Shown in pieces: positions 26,780 through 35,134 of a DNA stretch of 64,000 nt. Below the pieces are notes generated by a model that was not told the origin of the DNA, searched no databases, and saw nothing but the letters and a program-made list of their open reading frames with translations. Positions within the stretch are counted from its first letter, which is position 1, and the number at the start of each line of letters is the position of its first letter. Both the position numbers and the translations under genes were made by a program. The stretch is taken from positions 28,799 to 92,798 of the forward strand of contig NZ_KI421414.1 of NCBI RefSeq assembly GCF_000472285.1, read 5' to 3'. This stretch comes from Desulfuromonas sp. TF (GTDB lineage: Bacteria; Desulfobacterota; Desulfuromonadia; Desulfuromonadales; ATBO01).

Positions 26780-28288
26780 ATGACGAAAATTTCCTTTAAG
26801 GATATCCGATGGGATTACCTCTCCGAGGAGGGGAGTGCCTGGCTTAATGATCGACACGACGGCGCCAGGATCGAGGAGACGGTCAAGGAATCTTCCAAAC
26901 GCAGGGTTGTCTATTTGCAGGGGATTTATCTCAAGGAGGTGCGCTACAGCGGCATCGCCGTTCTTCTCAAAGGCATTAGCGGCGGAACCGCCTGTAAAGA
27001 GGGGCGGATTTCCCGAAAACTCGCCGAGCGTGGGATCTCCGTTCCCCAGGTCATCGGATACGGGAAGGCGGTCAATAACGGACTGGTCCGGAGGGACGTC
27101 CTTCTGACCCGGGAGGTTGCGGGTGGAAAAAGTCTTTTCGATTTTCTCCATCGGGAATTCCCCCAACTTGCCGCTGGCGAAAAACGGAAATTTGTCCGGG
27201 GGTTCGCCGCGTATGTCCGGAAACTCCACGATGCCGGAGCCCTGCATGCCGATCTGCACATCGGCAATATCCTGCTGGAACCCGAAGGGAGCGAATATCG
27301 CTTCGTTCTTCTCGACAACGACCGTCTCACCCTGAAAAATGGCAAGATTTCGACTCGCCAGAGGATAAGGAACCTGGCGCTGGTTCTTTCCAACCTACGG
27401 AACCACCTGAGCCGGACCCAGTATCTCCGGTTTCTCCGCGAGTATGGTTTGCCCTCCGGCGAGGAGGGACGGGTCCTCCTGTCGGCTCTGGAAAATAGCG
27501 TGCTTGCGCATTCGAAGAAAATCTGGAACGGAAAAGCTCGCCAATGTCTCTCAAACAACCGCCGGTTCAGCAAGGAGCACCGGCAGGGTTTCACGATCTA
27601 CAGGAAAAGCGGACTTCGCTGGAAGAATCTTGTTGATGCCCTCCTCCCCGACCCGGACCTGATGCTGGAACAGGGAGAGATTTTCAAGGCGGGTCGCACC
27701 GTGAGAGCTGCCAGGATCACCATCGACGGACAGAGCTATTTTCTCAAGCGCTACAACTGCAAAGGATTCATTTACCGGTTGCGAAATGCCTTTCGGCGGT
27801 CGCGTGCGGTAAGGACGTGGCTGGTCAGTTGGGGATTTCGCGTCAGAGGAATACCGATTCCTGAACCGATCGCGTGTATCGAAGAGCGACGTTGGCGTCT
27901 GTTGGGACGTTCTTATATTCTTTCCGTCTTCGTTTCGGAGTCCGAATCTCTACCTCATTTCTGGTCCGGAATAGATGCAGGTAGACAAAAAGAGCTTCTG
28001 GGAAAACTGGCAGGCTTGCTGGGACGCATGCACCGCTTCGGGTGTTTGCATGGAGATCTCAAGTGGAATAACATCCTCGTTTCCCGATCCGGGCGGATCG
28101 TCCTGACCGATCTGGACGGCAGTCGCATCCTCAGCCGCTTGGGGTCCAAAAGTGCAAGGCGGGATCTGCGCCGTTTCCAGCGCGATCTCGCAAGCAGGCA
28201 GATCGCTGCCGCGGAGAGGGATTTCTTTCTCGCCTGCTGGCGGCGTTGGGCCTCGCCCCCGGAGCCGGGAGTGCGGACAAGGGTTTAG
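26780..28288 (+). CDS. Two-domain lipopolysaccharide kinase fusion
   Basis: 502 residues containing two protein-kinase-like (WaaP/KdkA-type) domains in tandem. Domain 1 (about 1-290): catalytic loop GALHADLHIGNILLE (His156 region) and LLDNDRL, with Asn in place of the usual middle residue. Domain 2 (about 300-502): SYFLKRYNC, GCLHGDLKWNNILV (His424 region) and VLTDLDGSRIL. Both keep a catalytic Asp and a metal-binding Asn, so both may be active. Probable targets are Kdo or heptose in the core. Start ATG 26780; the frame is open into the previous gene. Lies 46 bases after the methyltransferase. Confidence 0.8.
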   Translation: MTKISFKDIRWDYLSEEGSAWLNDRHDGARIEETVKESSKRRVVYLQGIYLKEVRYSGIAVLLKGISGGTACKEGRISRKLAERGISVPQVIGYGKAVNNGLVRRDVLLTREVAGGKSLFDFLHREFPQLAAGEKRKFVRGFAAYVRKLHDAGALHADLHIGNILLEPEGSEYRFVLLDNDRLTLKNGKISTRQRIRNLALVLSNLRNHLSRTQYLRFLREYGLPSGEEGRVLLSALENSVLAHSKKIWNGKARQCLSNNRRFSKEHRQGFTIYRKSGLRWKNLVDALLPDPDLMLEQGEIFKAGRTVRAARITIDGQSYFLKRYNCKGFIYRLRNAFRRSRAVRTWLVSWGFRVRGIPIPEPIACIEERRWRLLGRSYILSVFVSESESLPHFWSGIDAGRQKELLGKLAGLLGRMHRFGCLHGDLKWNNILVSRSGRIVLTDLDGSRILSRLGSKSARRDLRRFQRDLASRQIAAAERDFFLACWRRWASPPEPGVRTRV

Positions 28289-28303
28289 GAGGGAGTAGAG
28301 CGG

Positions 28304-29827
28304 ATGGAAAATTGGAAGCGATGGCCGGATGACCGTCGGGGGCTTTACCTGCTTCTGTTCATCTCCTTGCTGCTCAAGGGGATCATGGTTGCCTGCTCCG
28401 ACGTAGTCAACGACGACGGAACTCTTTATATAAGCGCCGCGCAGGAATTTGCAAAAGGGAATTTCAGGGAAGGGCTGTCCATCTACCCCATGCCCTTTTA
28501 TTCCCTTCTGATCGTGGTTTCGCACTGGGTCATACCACAATGGGTTCTTGCCGGCCAGACGATTTCCTTTCTCGCCCTGGGTCTCGCGGTCATCCCGCTT
28601 TACATGACGATTCGCCTTCTCTTCGGGCCGGCTGAGGCCTTCTGGGGAGGAATGGTCTTTGTGGTCGCTCCCTGGTTCAACGATCTTGCCACGGATGTCG
28701 TTCGTGATCCCGCTTTCCTCTTCTTCTTCTCGTGGGCGCTTTATTTCGGCGTATGCGCCGTTACCCAAAGCAGAACAAGGGATTACATCTTTGCCTCGAT
28801 ATTTTCCATTTCGGCCTTCCTGTGCCGGATTGAAGCCGTCGTGTTTCCGTTGGCCTTCCTGGTTGTCCTCGTTATCCTTTTGGTTTGGGACCGAAAAGAG
28901 AGAATGACCCGTTTGAAGGGAATCGGCCTTTTCCTTTCGGTTCCGGCGATTCTATTCCTTATCTTCCAGTTAGCTGCCGACACGCAGGTTTTTTCCTTTA
29001 ACCGCATCAGCGAGATTGCCAAGTATTTTGAAGGTTTTCTTCATCTCAACTTTCTCGATAGTTATCGGACTATCTATGAACAGATGAAGGATTTGGAACA
29101 GACCATGCCGGGTTGGTCGCTGAGTCGAAGCTTCTCTGAAATTACCCGCTACAATCTCTGGTTGATCTATCTGCTCGGACTGTTTCAAGGTATTTTCAAG
29201 ATCCTCTTTCCGTACATGGTCATACCCTTTGTGGCAGGGTTTGCCGGCAGGTGCGGATTGAATCGAGGGCATGTTTTCCTGTTGGCCCTCAGCGCCGCAT
29301 ATGTGGTGGCATGTTATATCTATCATGTGAAGATGAATTTCATCGATACGCGGTATCTCATTGTGCCCGCCATACTTTTCCTTCCCTGGATCGGAGTCGG
29401 AATCGCCAGGTTTTTCGATCGGGCTCACAATACTGCTCGTCCCCGGATTGCCGTGCTGTCCCTGCTTCTCATTTTTGTCCTGGTCCCCTTCGTTAAATCC
29501 GTGGATGTGACATGGAGAGAAGAAGACGATGCGGTCAAGCAAGCAGGCCTTTGGCTGGACCGCCAGCCGGAATCTGATGCTATTTCCATGATCTGCACAG
29601 ACAGGCGTATACCCTTTTATTCCGGGCGCGGAGTAAATTACCTTCATTTCGATGGAAAAGATTACCGGGAGATGGAGCAGATTGCCGTAAAGGATAAAAT
29701 CGACCTGCTGGTCATCGAGGATTCAAAAAAGAGATTGCCCGAGCCCCTGGCCTTCGAATATTACGAAATATGGAAAATGATTGAGAGCCCCAAAAATATC
29801 GCCTTCATCTATCGGAAGAAATCATGA
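28304..29827 (+). CDS. GT-C family membrane glycosyltransferase (ArnT/PMT-like)
   Basis: 507 residues with about 10-12 hydrophobic segments from residue 13 to 400 and a soluble C-terminal domain. The first loop holds [18 protein letters not shown], with the acidic pair expected of dolichol/undecaprenyl-phosphate-sugar transferases, and [15 protein letters not shown]. This group transfers a sugar from a lipid-linked donor at the periplasmic side, so it could modify lipid A or core. It is not a WaaL-type ligase by pattern. AGGAGGG 10 bases before ATG. Overlaps gmhA by 4 bases. Confidence 0.78.
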   Translation: MENWKRWPDDRRGLYLLLFISLLLKGIMVACSDVVNDDGTLYISAAQEFAKGNFREGLSIYPMPFYSLLIVVSHWVIPQWVLAGQTISFLALGLAVIPLYMTIRLLFGPAEAFWGGMVFVVAPWFNDLATDVVRDPAFLFFFSWALYFGVCAVTQSRTRDYIFASIFSISAFLCRIEAVVFPLAFLVVLVILLVWDRKERMTRLKGIGLFLSVPAILFLIFQLAADTQVFSFNRISEIAKYFEGFLHLNFLDSYRTIYEQMKDLEQTMPGWSLSRSFSEITRYNLWLIYLLGLFQGIFKILFPYMVIPFVAGFAGRCGLNRGHVFLLALSAAYVVACYIYHVKMNFIDTRYLIVPAILFLPWIGVGIARFFDRAHNTARPRIAVLSLLLIFVLVPFVKSVDVTWREEDDAVKQAGLWLDRQPESDAISMICTDRRIPFYSGRGVNYLHFDGKDYREMEQIAVKDKIDLLVIEDSKKRLPEPLAFEYYEIWKMIESPKNIAFIYRKKS

Positions 29828-30417
29828 ACGGAATTGAAGAAATCGAAATCCAGCTTCAGCGTCACATCGAGACCATTCGGTTGGTGGCGGAGTCCATGGC
29901 TCCGACTATCGAGCGTTGCTGCACCCTGTTGGTGTCCGCCTTGAAAAGGGGGAACCAACTTCTGATCATGGGCAACGGAGGGTCGGCCGCCGACGCTCAG
30001 CACATGGCGGCGGAATTCGTGGGGCGTTTCCTGCTGGAGCGGAAAGCCCTGCCAGCCGTTGCACTGACCACCGATACTTCGATCCTGACCGCGGTCGGGA
30101 ACGATTACGGCTTCGACGAAATTTTCAAGCGGCAGGTGGAAGCTCTTGCCCGGCCTGGAGATGTGGTGATCGGTATTTCCACAAGCGGACATTCGAACAA
30201 CGTTTTCCACGCCCTCACCGCCGCCAATGAGATGGGGTGCAGCACCATCGGTCTTCTCGGCCGGGAGGGGGGGAACATCGCCGGAATCGTCGATGTGAAC
30301 CTGACGGTGCCGGTTCAGGAGACGCCTAGAATCCAGGAGGCCCACCTGACCATCATCCACATCATTTGCGATCTGGTGGAACGGAACCTCTTTGGCGGAA
30401 GAAAAGATGATGAATAA
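29824..30417 (+). CDS. gmhA: Sedoheptulose-7-phosphate isomerase
   Basis: First step of ADP-heptose synthesis: converts sedoheptulose 7-phosphate to D-glycero-D-manno-heptose 7-phosphate. 197 residues, SIS domain: [22 protein letters not shown] and [14 protein letters not shown] bind phosphate; [20 protein letters not shown] and [15 protein letters not shown] carry active-site residues. The ATG overlaps the preceding TGA. The following genes hldE and gmhB complete the pathway, interrupted by one uncharacterised gene. Confidence 0.96.
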   Translation: MNGIEEIEIQLQRHIETIRLVAESMAPTIERCCTLLVSALKRGNQLLIMGNGGSAADAQHMAAEFVGRFLLERKALPAVALTTDTSILTAVGNDYGFDEIFKRQVEALARPGDVVIGISTSGHSNNVFHALTAANEMGCSTIGLLGREGGNIAGIVDVNLTVPVQETPRIQEAHLTIIHIICDLVERNLFGGRKDDE

Positions 30418-31378
30418 GGAAAAGAACCCCTACAAACCCATAGACCTTTCTGGAATCAAAACCTATTCCATCAAAACCCGTGACAATAAGGTCAACATCT
30501 CAGAGCATTTCGCTGTTGCTCCGACGGACGGGATGTCCTTCCTGGATTTCTACGAACGCCTCCCACGGCTCCTCGGCGCCGACAGCCTGAGGGGAGTGGT
30601 CGATGCCGTCGTGAATGCCCGCGAAAAGGGGAGGCCGGTAATCCTGGCGATGGGAGGGCATGTCATCAAGTGCGGTCTGCAGCCGGTTCTGAAGGCTTTG
30701 ATCGAGGCCGACGTGGTTACCGCGGTGGCCATGAACGGTTCCGCCTCCATCCATGACTTCGAGGTCTCGCTGGTCGGCGCCACCTCTGAGGATGTGGGCG
30801 CAGTGCTGCATTCGGGGGATTTCGGTTTCTCGGAGGAGACGGGGGGGGGAATGAACCGAGCGCTCAGAGAGGGTCTGGAGCAGGGAATCGGATTCGGCGA
30901 GGCGATCGGCCGGCGAATCATCGATAATGACCATCTTCACAAAGAGTACAGTCTGCTGTCCGCCTGCGTGGAGAAGGGCATTCCCGTCACCGTGCACGTG
31001 GCCATCGGCACCGACATCATCCACCAACACCCTGAATTCGACGGCGGGGTCACGGGAGAGATGACGGCAAGGGATTTCCGACTGCTGACCTCCGTGGTGG
31101 CCGACTTGGGGGACGGCGGCGTATGGCTAAACGTCGGCTCGGCGGTGCTTCTGCCGGAGGTTTTCCTGAAAGCCCTTTCCATCGCGCAGAATCTGGGACA
31201 TCATGTCGATGGATTCACCACTGCCAACTTCGACATGATCCAGCACTACCGACCCCTCCAGAACGTGGTCAAACGACCGACATCAGGGAGCGGCCGGGGA
31301 TACACCATCACCGGTCACCACGAGATCAATATCCCGCTCTTTGCGGCGGCTGTGCTTGAAAAAACAGGTAAAAGGTGA
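30407..31378 (+). CDS. Conserved protein of unknown function in the heptose operon
   Basis: About 323 residues, not assigned to a family I can name securely. It is soluble, with glycine-rich segments [55 protein letters not shown] and a C-terminal [16 protein letters not shown]. These look like nucleotide- or phosphate-binding loops of a Rossmann-type fold; a distant link to deoxyhypusine-synthase-like proteins is possible but unproven. It overlaps gmhA by 11 bases and precedes hldE, so a part in heptose supply is plausible. ATG 30407 or 30410. The final GKR and stop lie within a heptad array. Confidence 0.7.
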   Translation: MMNKEKNPYKPIDLSGIKTYSIKTRDNKVNISEHFAVAPTDGMSFLDFYERLPRLLGADSLRGVVDAVVNAREKGRPVILAMGGHVIKCGLQPVLKALIEADVVTAVAMNGSASIHDFEVSLVGATSEDVGAVLHSGDFGFSEETGGGMNRALREGLEQGIGFGEAIGRRIIDNDHLHKEYSLLSACVEKGIPVTVHVAIGTDIIHQHPEFDGGVTGEMTARDFRLLTSVVADLGDGGVWLNVGSAVLLPEVFLKALSIAQNLGHHVDGFTTANFDMIQHYRPLQNVVKRPTSGSGRGYTITGHHEINIPLFAAAVLEKTGKR

Positions 31379-31500
31379 AAGGTTAAAGGAAAAAAGGAGG
31401 GGAGAATGGAATTTGAGAATCTAGATGTTTGGTAACGAGGAAGCGACGTTTTGCATGCGCCTCTAAACCTTGAACCTTTAACCTTTTACCTTGAACCTGG
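31367..31500. mobile_element. Heptad-array element (GGTNAAA family) enclosing a relic four-helix-bundle gene start
   Basis: Left arm 31367-31394: GGTAAAA, GGTGAAA, GGTTAAA, GGAAAAA. Right arm 31466-31500: five heptads of the AACCTTN type, the reverse complement. The left arm contains the stop of the preceding gene and the right arm ends 5 bases before the preferred hldE start. Unlike the other intergenic arrays it has about 70 inner bases that begin with a ribosome site (GGAGGGG) and an ATG (31406) encoding MEFENLDVW followed by a stop, see the separate entry. Confidence 0.75.
31406..31465 (+). pseudogene. Relic of a four-helix-bundle (S23-like) protein gene
   Basis: ATG 31406, preceded by GGAGGGGAGA, encodes MEFENLDVW, then TAA, then RGSDVLHAPL in the same frame before the right heptad arm. 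The pattern F-E-x-L-x-V-[YW] is how proteins of the four-helix-bundle/S23 family start; the intact gene at 40507 reads SFEDLQVYQLAERL. The stop (TAA where Lys or Gln is usual) and loss of the remaining 100 residues mark it as an internally deleted copy. Short, so the match could be chance. Confidence 0.55.
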
Positions 31501-31505
31501 ATATT

Positions 31506-32990
31506 ATGGACCGTCAACTCGTTGAACGTTTTCTGAGCCGTATCAGGCAGATCAGGGCCCTGGTGATCGGCGATCTGATGCTGGACGAATACCTCTGGGG
31601 GAAGACCGAAAGAATTTCCCCGGAGGCGCCCGTGCAGGTGGTGGATATATCCCGGGAGGACCTGCGGCTCGGCGGCGCGGGGAACGTGATCAACAACCTG
31701 ATGACGCTGGGGTGCCAGGTCCATGTCGCCGGCGTTCTCGGCGATGATGCCGACGGCAGACTGCTGCGCCGCCTGCTGGAGGAAAAATCCGTCGGCATTC
31801 AAGGGGTTCTCATGTCTCCCGATCGAACCACCAGCCGTAAGACACGCATCCTGGCCAGCAACCAGCAGATGCTGCGGATAGACCGGGAGAGCCAGAATCC
31901 AATTTCCCCGGAGATGGAAGCCCGGCTGGCCGATCATGTGCGGAGAGTGGCGGAGGATTTCCAGGTGATCCTGGTTTCCGACTATCTCAAAGGGGTCCTT
32001 ACTGAAGGGCTCCTGAAGGAAATCGTCGCCATTGGTCGGGAGAAGGGGATCCCCGTGGTGATCGATCCCAAGGGGAGCGACTTCCGCAAATATCGCGGAG
32101 CGACCCTTCTGACCCCGAACCGGAAGGAGGCGCAGACCGCTTCGCACATCGCCATCGTCGATGAAGCCAGTCTGCTCCAGGCCGGACGATTCCTGGCCGA
32201 GGCACTCGATCTCGAAGCGCTGGTTCTGACCCGCAGCGAGGAAGGGATGACCCTGTTCCCTCGTGATGGCGAGGAAATTCATCTGCCGACCGAGGCCCGG
32301 GAAGTCTACGATGTTTCCGGGGCAGGCGACACCGTTCTGGCCATGATGGGCCTGGGGCTGGCCGGGGAGCTTTCCCTGGAGGAGGCGGCCCGGCTCGCCA
32401 ACGTGGCTGCGGGGATCGTGGTGGGCAAGGTGGGGACCTCCACCGTTTCTCACGGAGAGATCCTGGAGGTGATCGGGCGCCGGCACCAGGATACGGACCT
32501 GAAAATAAAGGATCGGGAAGTTTTGGCCGGTATTCTGGAAATGGAACGGGAAAAGGGCAGAACTGTCGTGTTCACTAACGGCTGCTTCGACCTGCTTCAC
32601 GTCGGGCATGTCAAATATCTGCAGAAAGCCCGCCGGCTCGGGGATCTGCTGGTGCTCGGGCTCAACTCCGACGAGTCCATCCGTCGCCTGAAAGGACCCA
32701 GACGTCCCCTGATCAATCAGGATGAAAGAGCCCATATCCTGGCAGCCCTGGACTGCATAGACTACCTGGTGGTCTTCGACGAGGATACGCCGCTTGAGCT
32801 GATCGAAGCCCTGAGGCCGAAAATCCTGGTCAAAGGCGGAGACTACTCTCCCGAAGGGGTGGTCGGCAAGGATCTTGTCGAGAGCTACGGCGGCCGGGTG
32901 GAGCTCATCCAGTTCGTCGACGGCAAATCCACCACCAACATCATCGAAAAAATTCTGCAGCACTACGGTGAAGAAGGCGGCCTGCCTTGA
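31506..32990 (+). CDS. hldE: Bifunctional heptose-7-phosphate kinase / heptose-1-phosphate adenylyltransferase
   Basis: Two activities of ADP-heptose synthesis in one chain of 494 residues. Residues 1-320 are a PfkB/ribokinase domain (LGGAGNVINNLMTLG; YDVSGAGDTVLAMMGLGLA with the catalytic Asp). Residues 345-494 are a nucleotidyltransferase (VVFTNGCFDLLHVGHVKYL with the HxGH motif). ATG 31506 (MDRQLVERFLSRI) is preferred over TTG 31491, which lies in the heptad array. Neither has a clear ribosome site. Stop overlaps gmhB. Confidence 0.96.
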   Translation: MDRQLVERFLSRIRQIRALVIGDLMLDEYLWGKTERISPEAPVQVVDISREDLRLGGAGNVINNLMTLGCQVHVAGVLGDDADGRLLRRLLEEKSVGIQGVLMSPDRTTSRKTRILASNQQMLRIDRESQNPISPEMEARLADHVRRVAEDFQVILVSDYLKGVLTEGLLKEIVAIGREKGIPVVIDPKGSDFRKYRGATLLTPNRKEAQTASHIAIVDEASLLQAGRFLAEALDLEALVLTRSEEGMTLFPRDGEEIHLPTEAREVYDVSGAGDTVLAMMGLGLAGELSLEEAARLANVAAGIVVGKVGTSTVSHGEILEVIGRRHQDTDLKIKDREVLAGILEMEREKGRTVVFTNGCFDLLHVGHVKYLQKARRLGDLLVLGLNSDESIRRLKGPRRPLINQDERAHILAALDCIDYLVVFDEDTPLELIEALRPKILVKGGDYSPEGVVGKDLVESYGGRVELIQFVDGKSTTNIIEKILQHYGEEGGLP

Positions 32991-33571
32991 TTCCCTCAGC
33001 GAAGCGTCGAGCGGTCTTCCTCGACCGCGACGGCACCATCAATGAGGAGAAGGACTACCTCCACCGCATCGAGGATTTCGTGTTCATCCCCGGGGCCGCA
33101 GAGGCGATCCGTCGCCTGAAGGAGGCCGGTTTTCTGGTTATTGTGGTCACCAACCAGTCCGGCGTGGCAAGGGGGTACTACACTCTGGAGGAGGTGGCCA
33201 TCCTCCACCGGCACATGCAGAGGGTATTGGAAACCGTCGGCGCCGCAGTCGACGGTATTTACGTTTGCCCCCATCATCCCGTCGAGGGGGTCGGAGAGTA
33301 TCGACGGGAGTGCGACTGCCGTAAAGGGCGTCCGGGAATGCTGCTGCGGGCTGCACGGGAGCATGGGATCGATCTTTCCCGATCCTATATGATCGGGGAC
33401 AAGATAGCCGATGTTGAAGCCGGTGAAGTGGCCGGATGCCTTCCGCTCATGGTCCTGACGGGATACGGAAAAACGGAGTCGGCAAAAATATCTTCCGACC
33501 GGGTTCGGCGTTTCGCCGATCTCGTGGATGCGGCGGATTTCATCCTTGCCCGAAACCCGGCGCAGAAGTGA
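32987..33571 (+). CDS. gmhB: D-glycero-D-manno-heptose 1,7-bisphosphate 7-phosphatase
   Basis: Removes the 7-phosphate between the two HldE steps. HAD superfamily, 194 residues: FLDRDGTINEE holds the nucleophile Asp and acid/base Asp, VVTNQSGVARGYY motif II, and MIGDKIADVEAG motif IV. The zinc site CPHHP...CDCRKG is present. Start is TTG 32987 overlapping the hldE TGA, with AAGGCGG about 6 bases upstream. Closes the heptose group; the next gene is 207 bases away. Confidence 0.95.
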   Translation: MIPSAKRRAVFLDRDGTINEEKDYLHRIEDFVFIPGAAEAIRRLKEAGFLVIVVTNQSGVARGYYTLEEVAILHRHMQRVLETVGAAVDGIYVCPHHPVEGVGEYRRECDCRKGRPGMLLRAAREHGIDLSRSYMIGDKIADVEAGEVAGCLPLMVLTGYGKTESAKISSDRVRRFADLVDAADFILARNPAQK

Positions 33572-33609
33572 AGATTCATTTAAAAGAATTGTTCCTAAAT
33601 GAGAATCAT

Positions 33610-33627
33610 GGTAGCTTGCGTGTTTTT
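33610..33627 (+). promoter_or_regulatory. Weak ops/JUMPstart-like sequence
   Basis: GGTAGC (33610-33615), two bases, GCGTG (33618-33622), then five T. The ops element bound by RfaH is GGCGGTAGCGTG followed by a T run, so the parts are present but misspaced by about two to three bases. It lies upstream of the O-antigen sugar cluster where such an element would be expected. Low support. Confidence 0.25.
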
Positions 33628-33648
33628 GACGGGTGAGCCGGGTTCCAG

Positions 33649-33726
33649 TGTAGGCCGGAATAAGCGAAGCGTTTCCGGCAGCCCAAGGTATGCCGGGAAC
33701 GGCTGACGCCTTTATCCCGGCCTACA
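33649..33726. repeat. REP/BIME-type repeat pair
   Basis: Two head-to-head REP-like palindromes. The first (33649-33680) starts TGTAGGCCGGAATAAGCG and has a perfect GCCGGAA/TTCCGGC stem. The second (33691-33726) is inverted, ends TTTATCCCGGCCTACA and has a CCGGGA/TCCCGG stem. The whole is an imperfect palindrome of about 78 bases, the layout of a BIME. Such repeats are mobilised by RAYT transposases; none is in this window. Confidence 0.8.
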
Positions 33727-33777
33727 AGGCTTTTCTGCAGGATAAGGTGCAAGGGATTTCTTTTCCAGGGGGAATGA

Positions 33778-35103
33778 ATGGAAAGCATGGTTACGGAGAC
33801 GCAGATTCGGCAAGGGAAAGCAGCGATCGCTGTCATCGGCCTGGGGTACGTCGGACTGCCGCTGGCCGCCGCCTTCGGCCGTCAGGCCAAGGTCATCGGT
33901 TTCGATATCAGTGTCAAAAAGATCGAAGAATTGCGCGGCGGCTTCGATGCCACGGGCGAACTCACAACCGAGGATCTTGCCTCGACGCGCATCGACTATA
34001 CGATCGATGCCGGACGCCTCAAAGAAGCTTCCTTTTTTATCGTCACGGTACCCACACCCATCGACAAATACAAAAAGCCGGATCTGACGCCGGTTGTCTC
34101 GGCCTCCCGCAGCATCGGAAAGTCTCTCTCCCGAGGCTCCATCATCGTCTATGAATCGACGGTTTATCCGGGCGTGACCGAGGAGATCTGCGTGCCGATT
34201 CTGGAGCAGGAGTCCGGCCTCAAATGCGGGGCCGATTTCAAGGTCGGCTATTCCCCGGAAAGGATCAACCCCGGCGACAAGGTTCATACGGTGGACAAGA
34301 TCGTCAAGGTGGTCTCCGGCCAGGATGCCGAGACCCTGGAGACGGTGGCGAAGGTCTACGAGATGGTGGTCGATGCAGGGGTTCATCGCGCCTCCAGCAT
34401 CAAGGTGGCGGAAGCGGCAAAAGTAATCGAGAACACCCAGCGAGACCTCAATATCGCCCTGATGAACGAGCTGGCACTCATTTTCAACCGGCTGGGGATT
34501 TCCACCAGGGATGTTCTGGAAGCCGCCGGAACCAAATGGAATTTCCTGAAATTCTTTCCCGGTCTGGTCGGAGGTCACTGCATAGGCGTCGATCCCTACT
34601 ATCTGACCCACAAGGCCGAAGAGATCGGATACCATCCCCAGGTGATCATGGCGGGGCGCCGCATCAACGACGAGATGGGAAAATACGTGGCCGAAATGAC
34701 CGTCAAGAAACTCATCCAGGCTGACAAGACGGTGAAGGGGGCCAGGGTTCTCGTGTTGGGATTGACATTCAAGGAGAACGTTCCGGATATACGCAATACC
34801 CGCGTGATCGATATCATCGAGGAGCTGCGGGAGTACGGCGTGGAAGTCCTGGTGCACGACCCCGTTGCATCCGCCGAGGAGGCCCGGCACGAATACGGGA
34901 TCGACTTGGTCGACATCGAGGTCGCCGGAAAATTCGACGGGGTGGTCTGGGCCGTTGCGCATCAGGCTTTTCAATCCCTTGATCCCGCACGGTTGCGCCA
35001 GTTTTGCACGAGCGGCAACGGAAAGGGCGTGGTCATCGACGTCAAGGCCGTTTTGAATGGGAACGACGTTGAGGCCGAAGGACTGATCTACTGGAGTCTT
35101 TAA
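33778..35103 (+). CDS. tviB: Nucleotide-sugar dehydrogenase, TviB/WbpA-like
   Basis: Oxidises the C6 hydroxyl of a UDP-HexNAc to the uronic acid using two NAD+. 441 residues: Rossmann AVIGLGYVGLPLAAAFG, VPTPIDKYKKPDL, YESTVYPGVTEE, catalytic cysteine in VGGHCIGVDPYYLT, and LGLTFKENVPDIRNT in the C-terminal UDP domain. These match the UDP-GlcNAc/GalNAc 6-dehydrogenase branch (TviB, WbpA) rather than Ugd. Start ATG 33778 after CCAGGGGGAA. First gene of the sugar-supply block, following the REP pair. Confidence 0.88.
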   Translation: MESMVTETQIRQGKAAIAVIGLGYVGLPLAAAFGRQAKVIGFDISVKKIEELRGGFDATGELTTEDLASTRIDYTIDAGRLKEASFFIVTVPTPIDKYKKPDLTPVVSASRSIGKSLSRGSIIVYESTVYPGVTEEICVPILEQESGLKCGADFKVGYSPERINPGDKVHTVDKIVKVVSGQDAETLETVAKVYEMVVDAGVHRASSIKVAEAAKVIENTQRDLNIALMNELALIFNRLGISTRDVLEAAGTKWNFLKFFPGLVGGHCIGVDPYYLTHKAEEIGYHPQVIMAGRRINDEMGKYVAEMTVKKLIQADKTVKGARVLVLGLTFKENVPDIRNTRVIDIIEELREYGVEVLVHDPVASAEEARHEYGIDLVDIEVAGKFDGVVWAVAHQAFQSLDPARLRQFCTSGNGKGVVIDVKAVLNGNDVEAEGLIYWSL

Positions 35104-35134
35104 ATTGAGCGGATTCAACTCTGAGGGATGAAAT

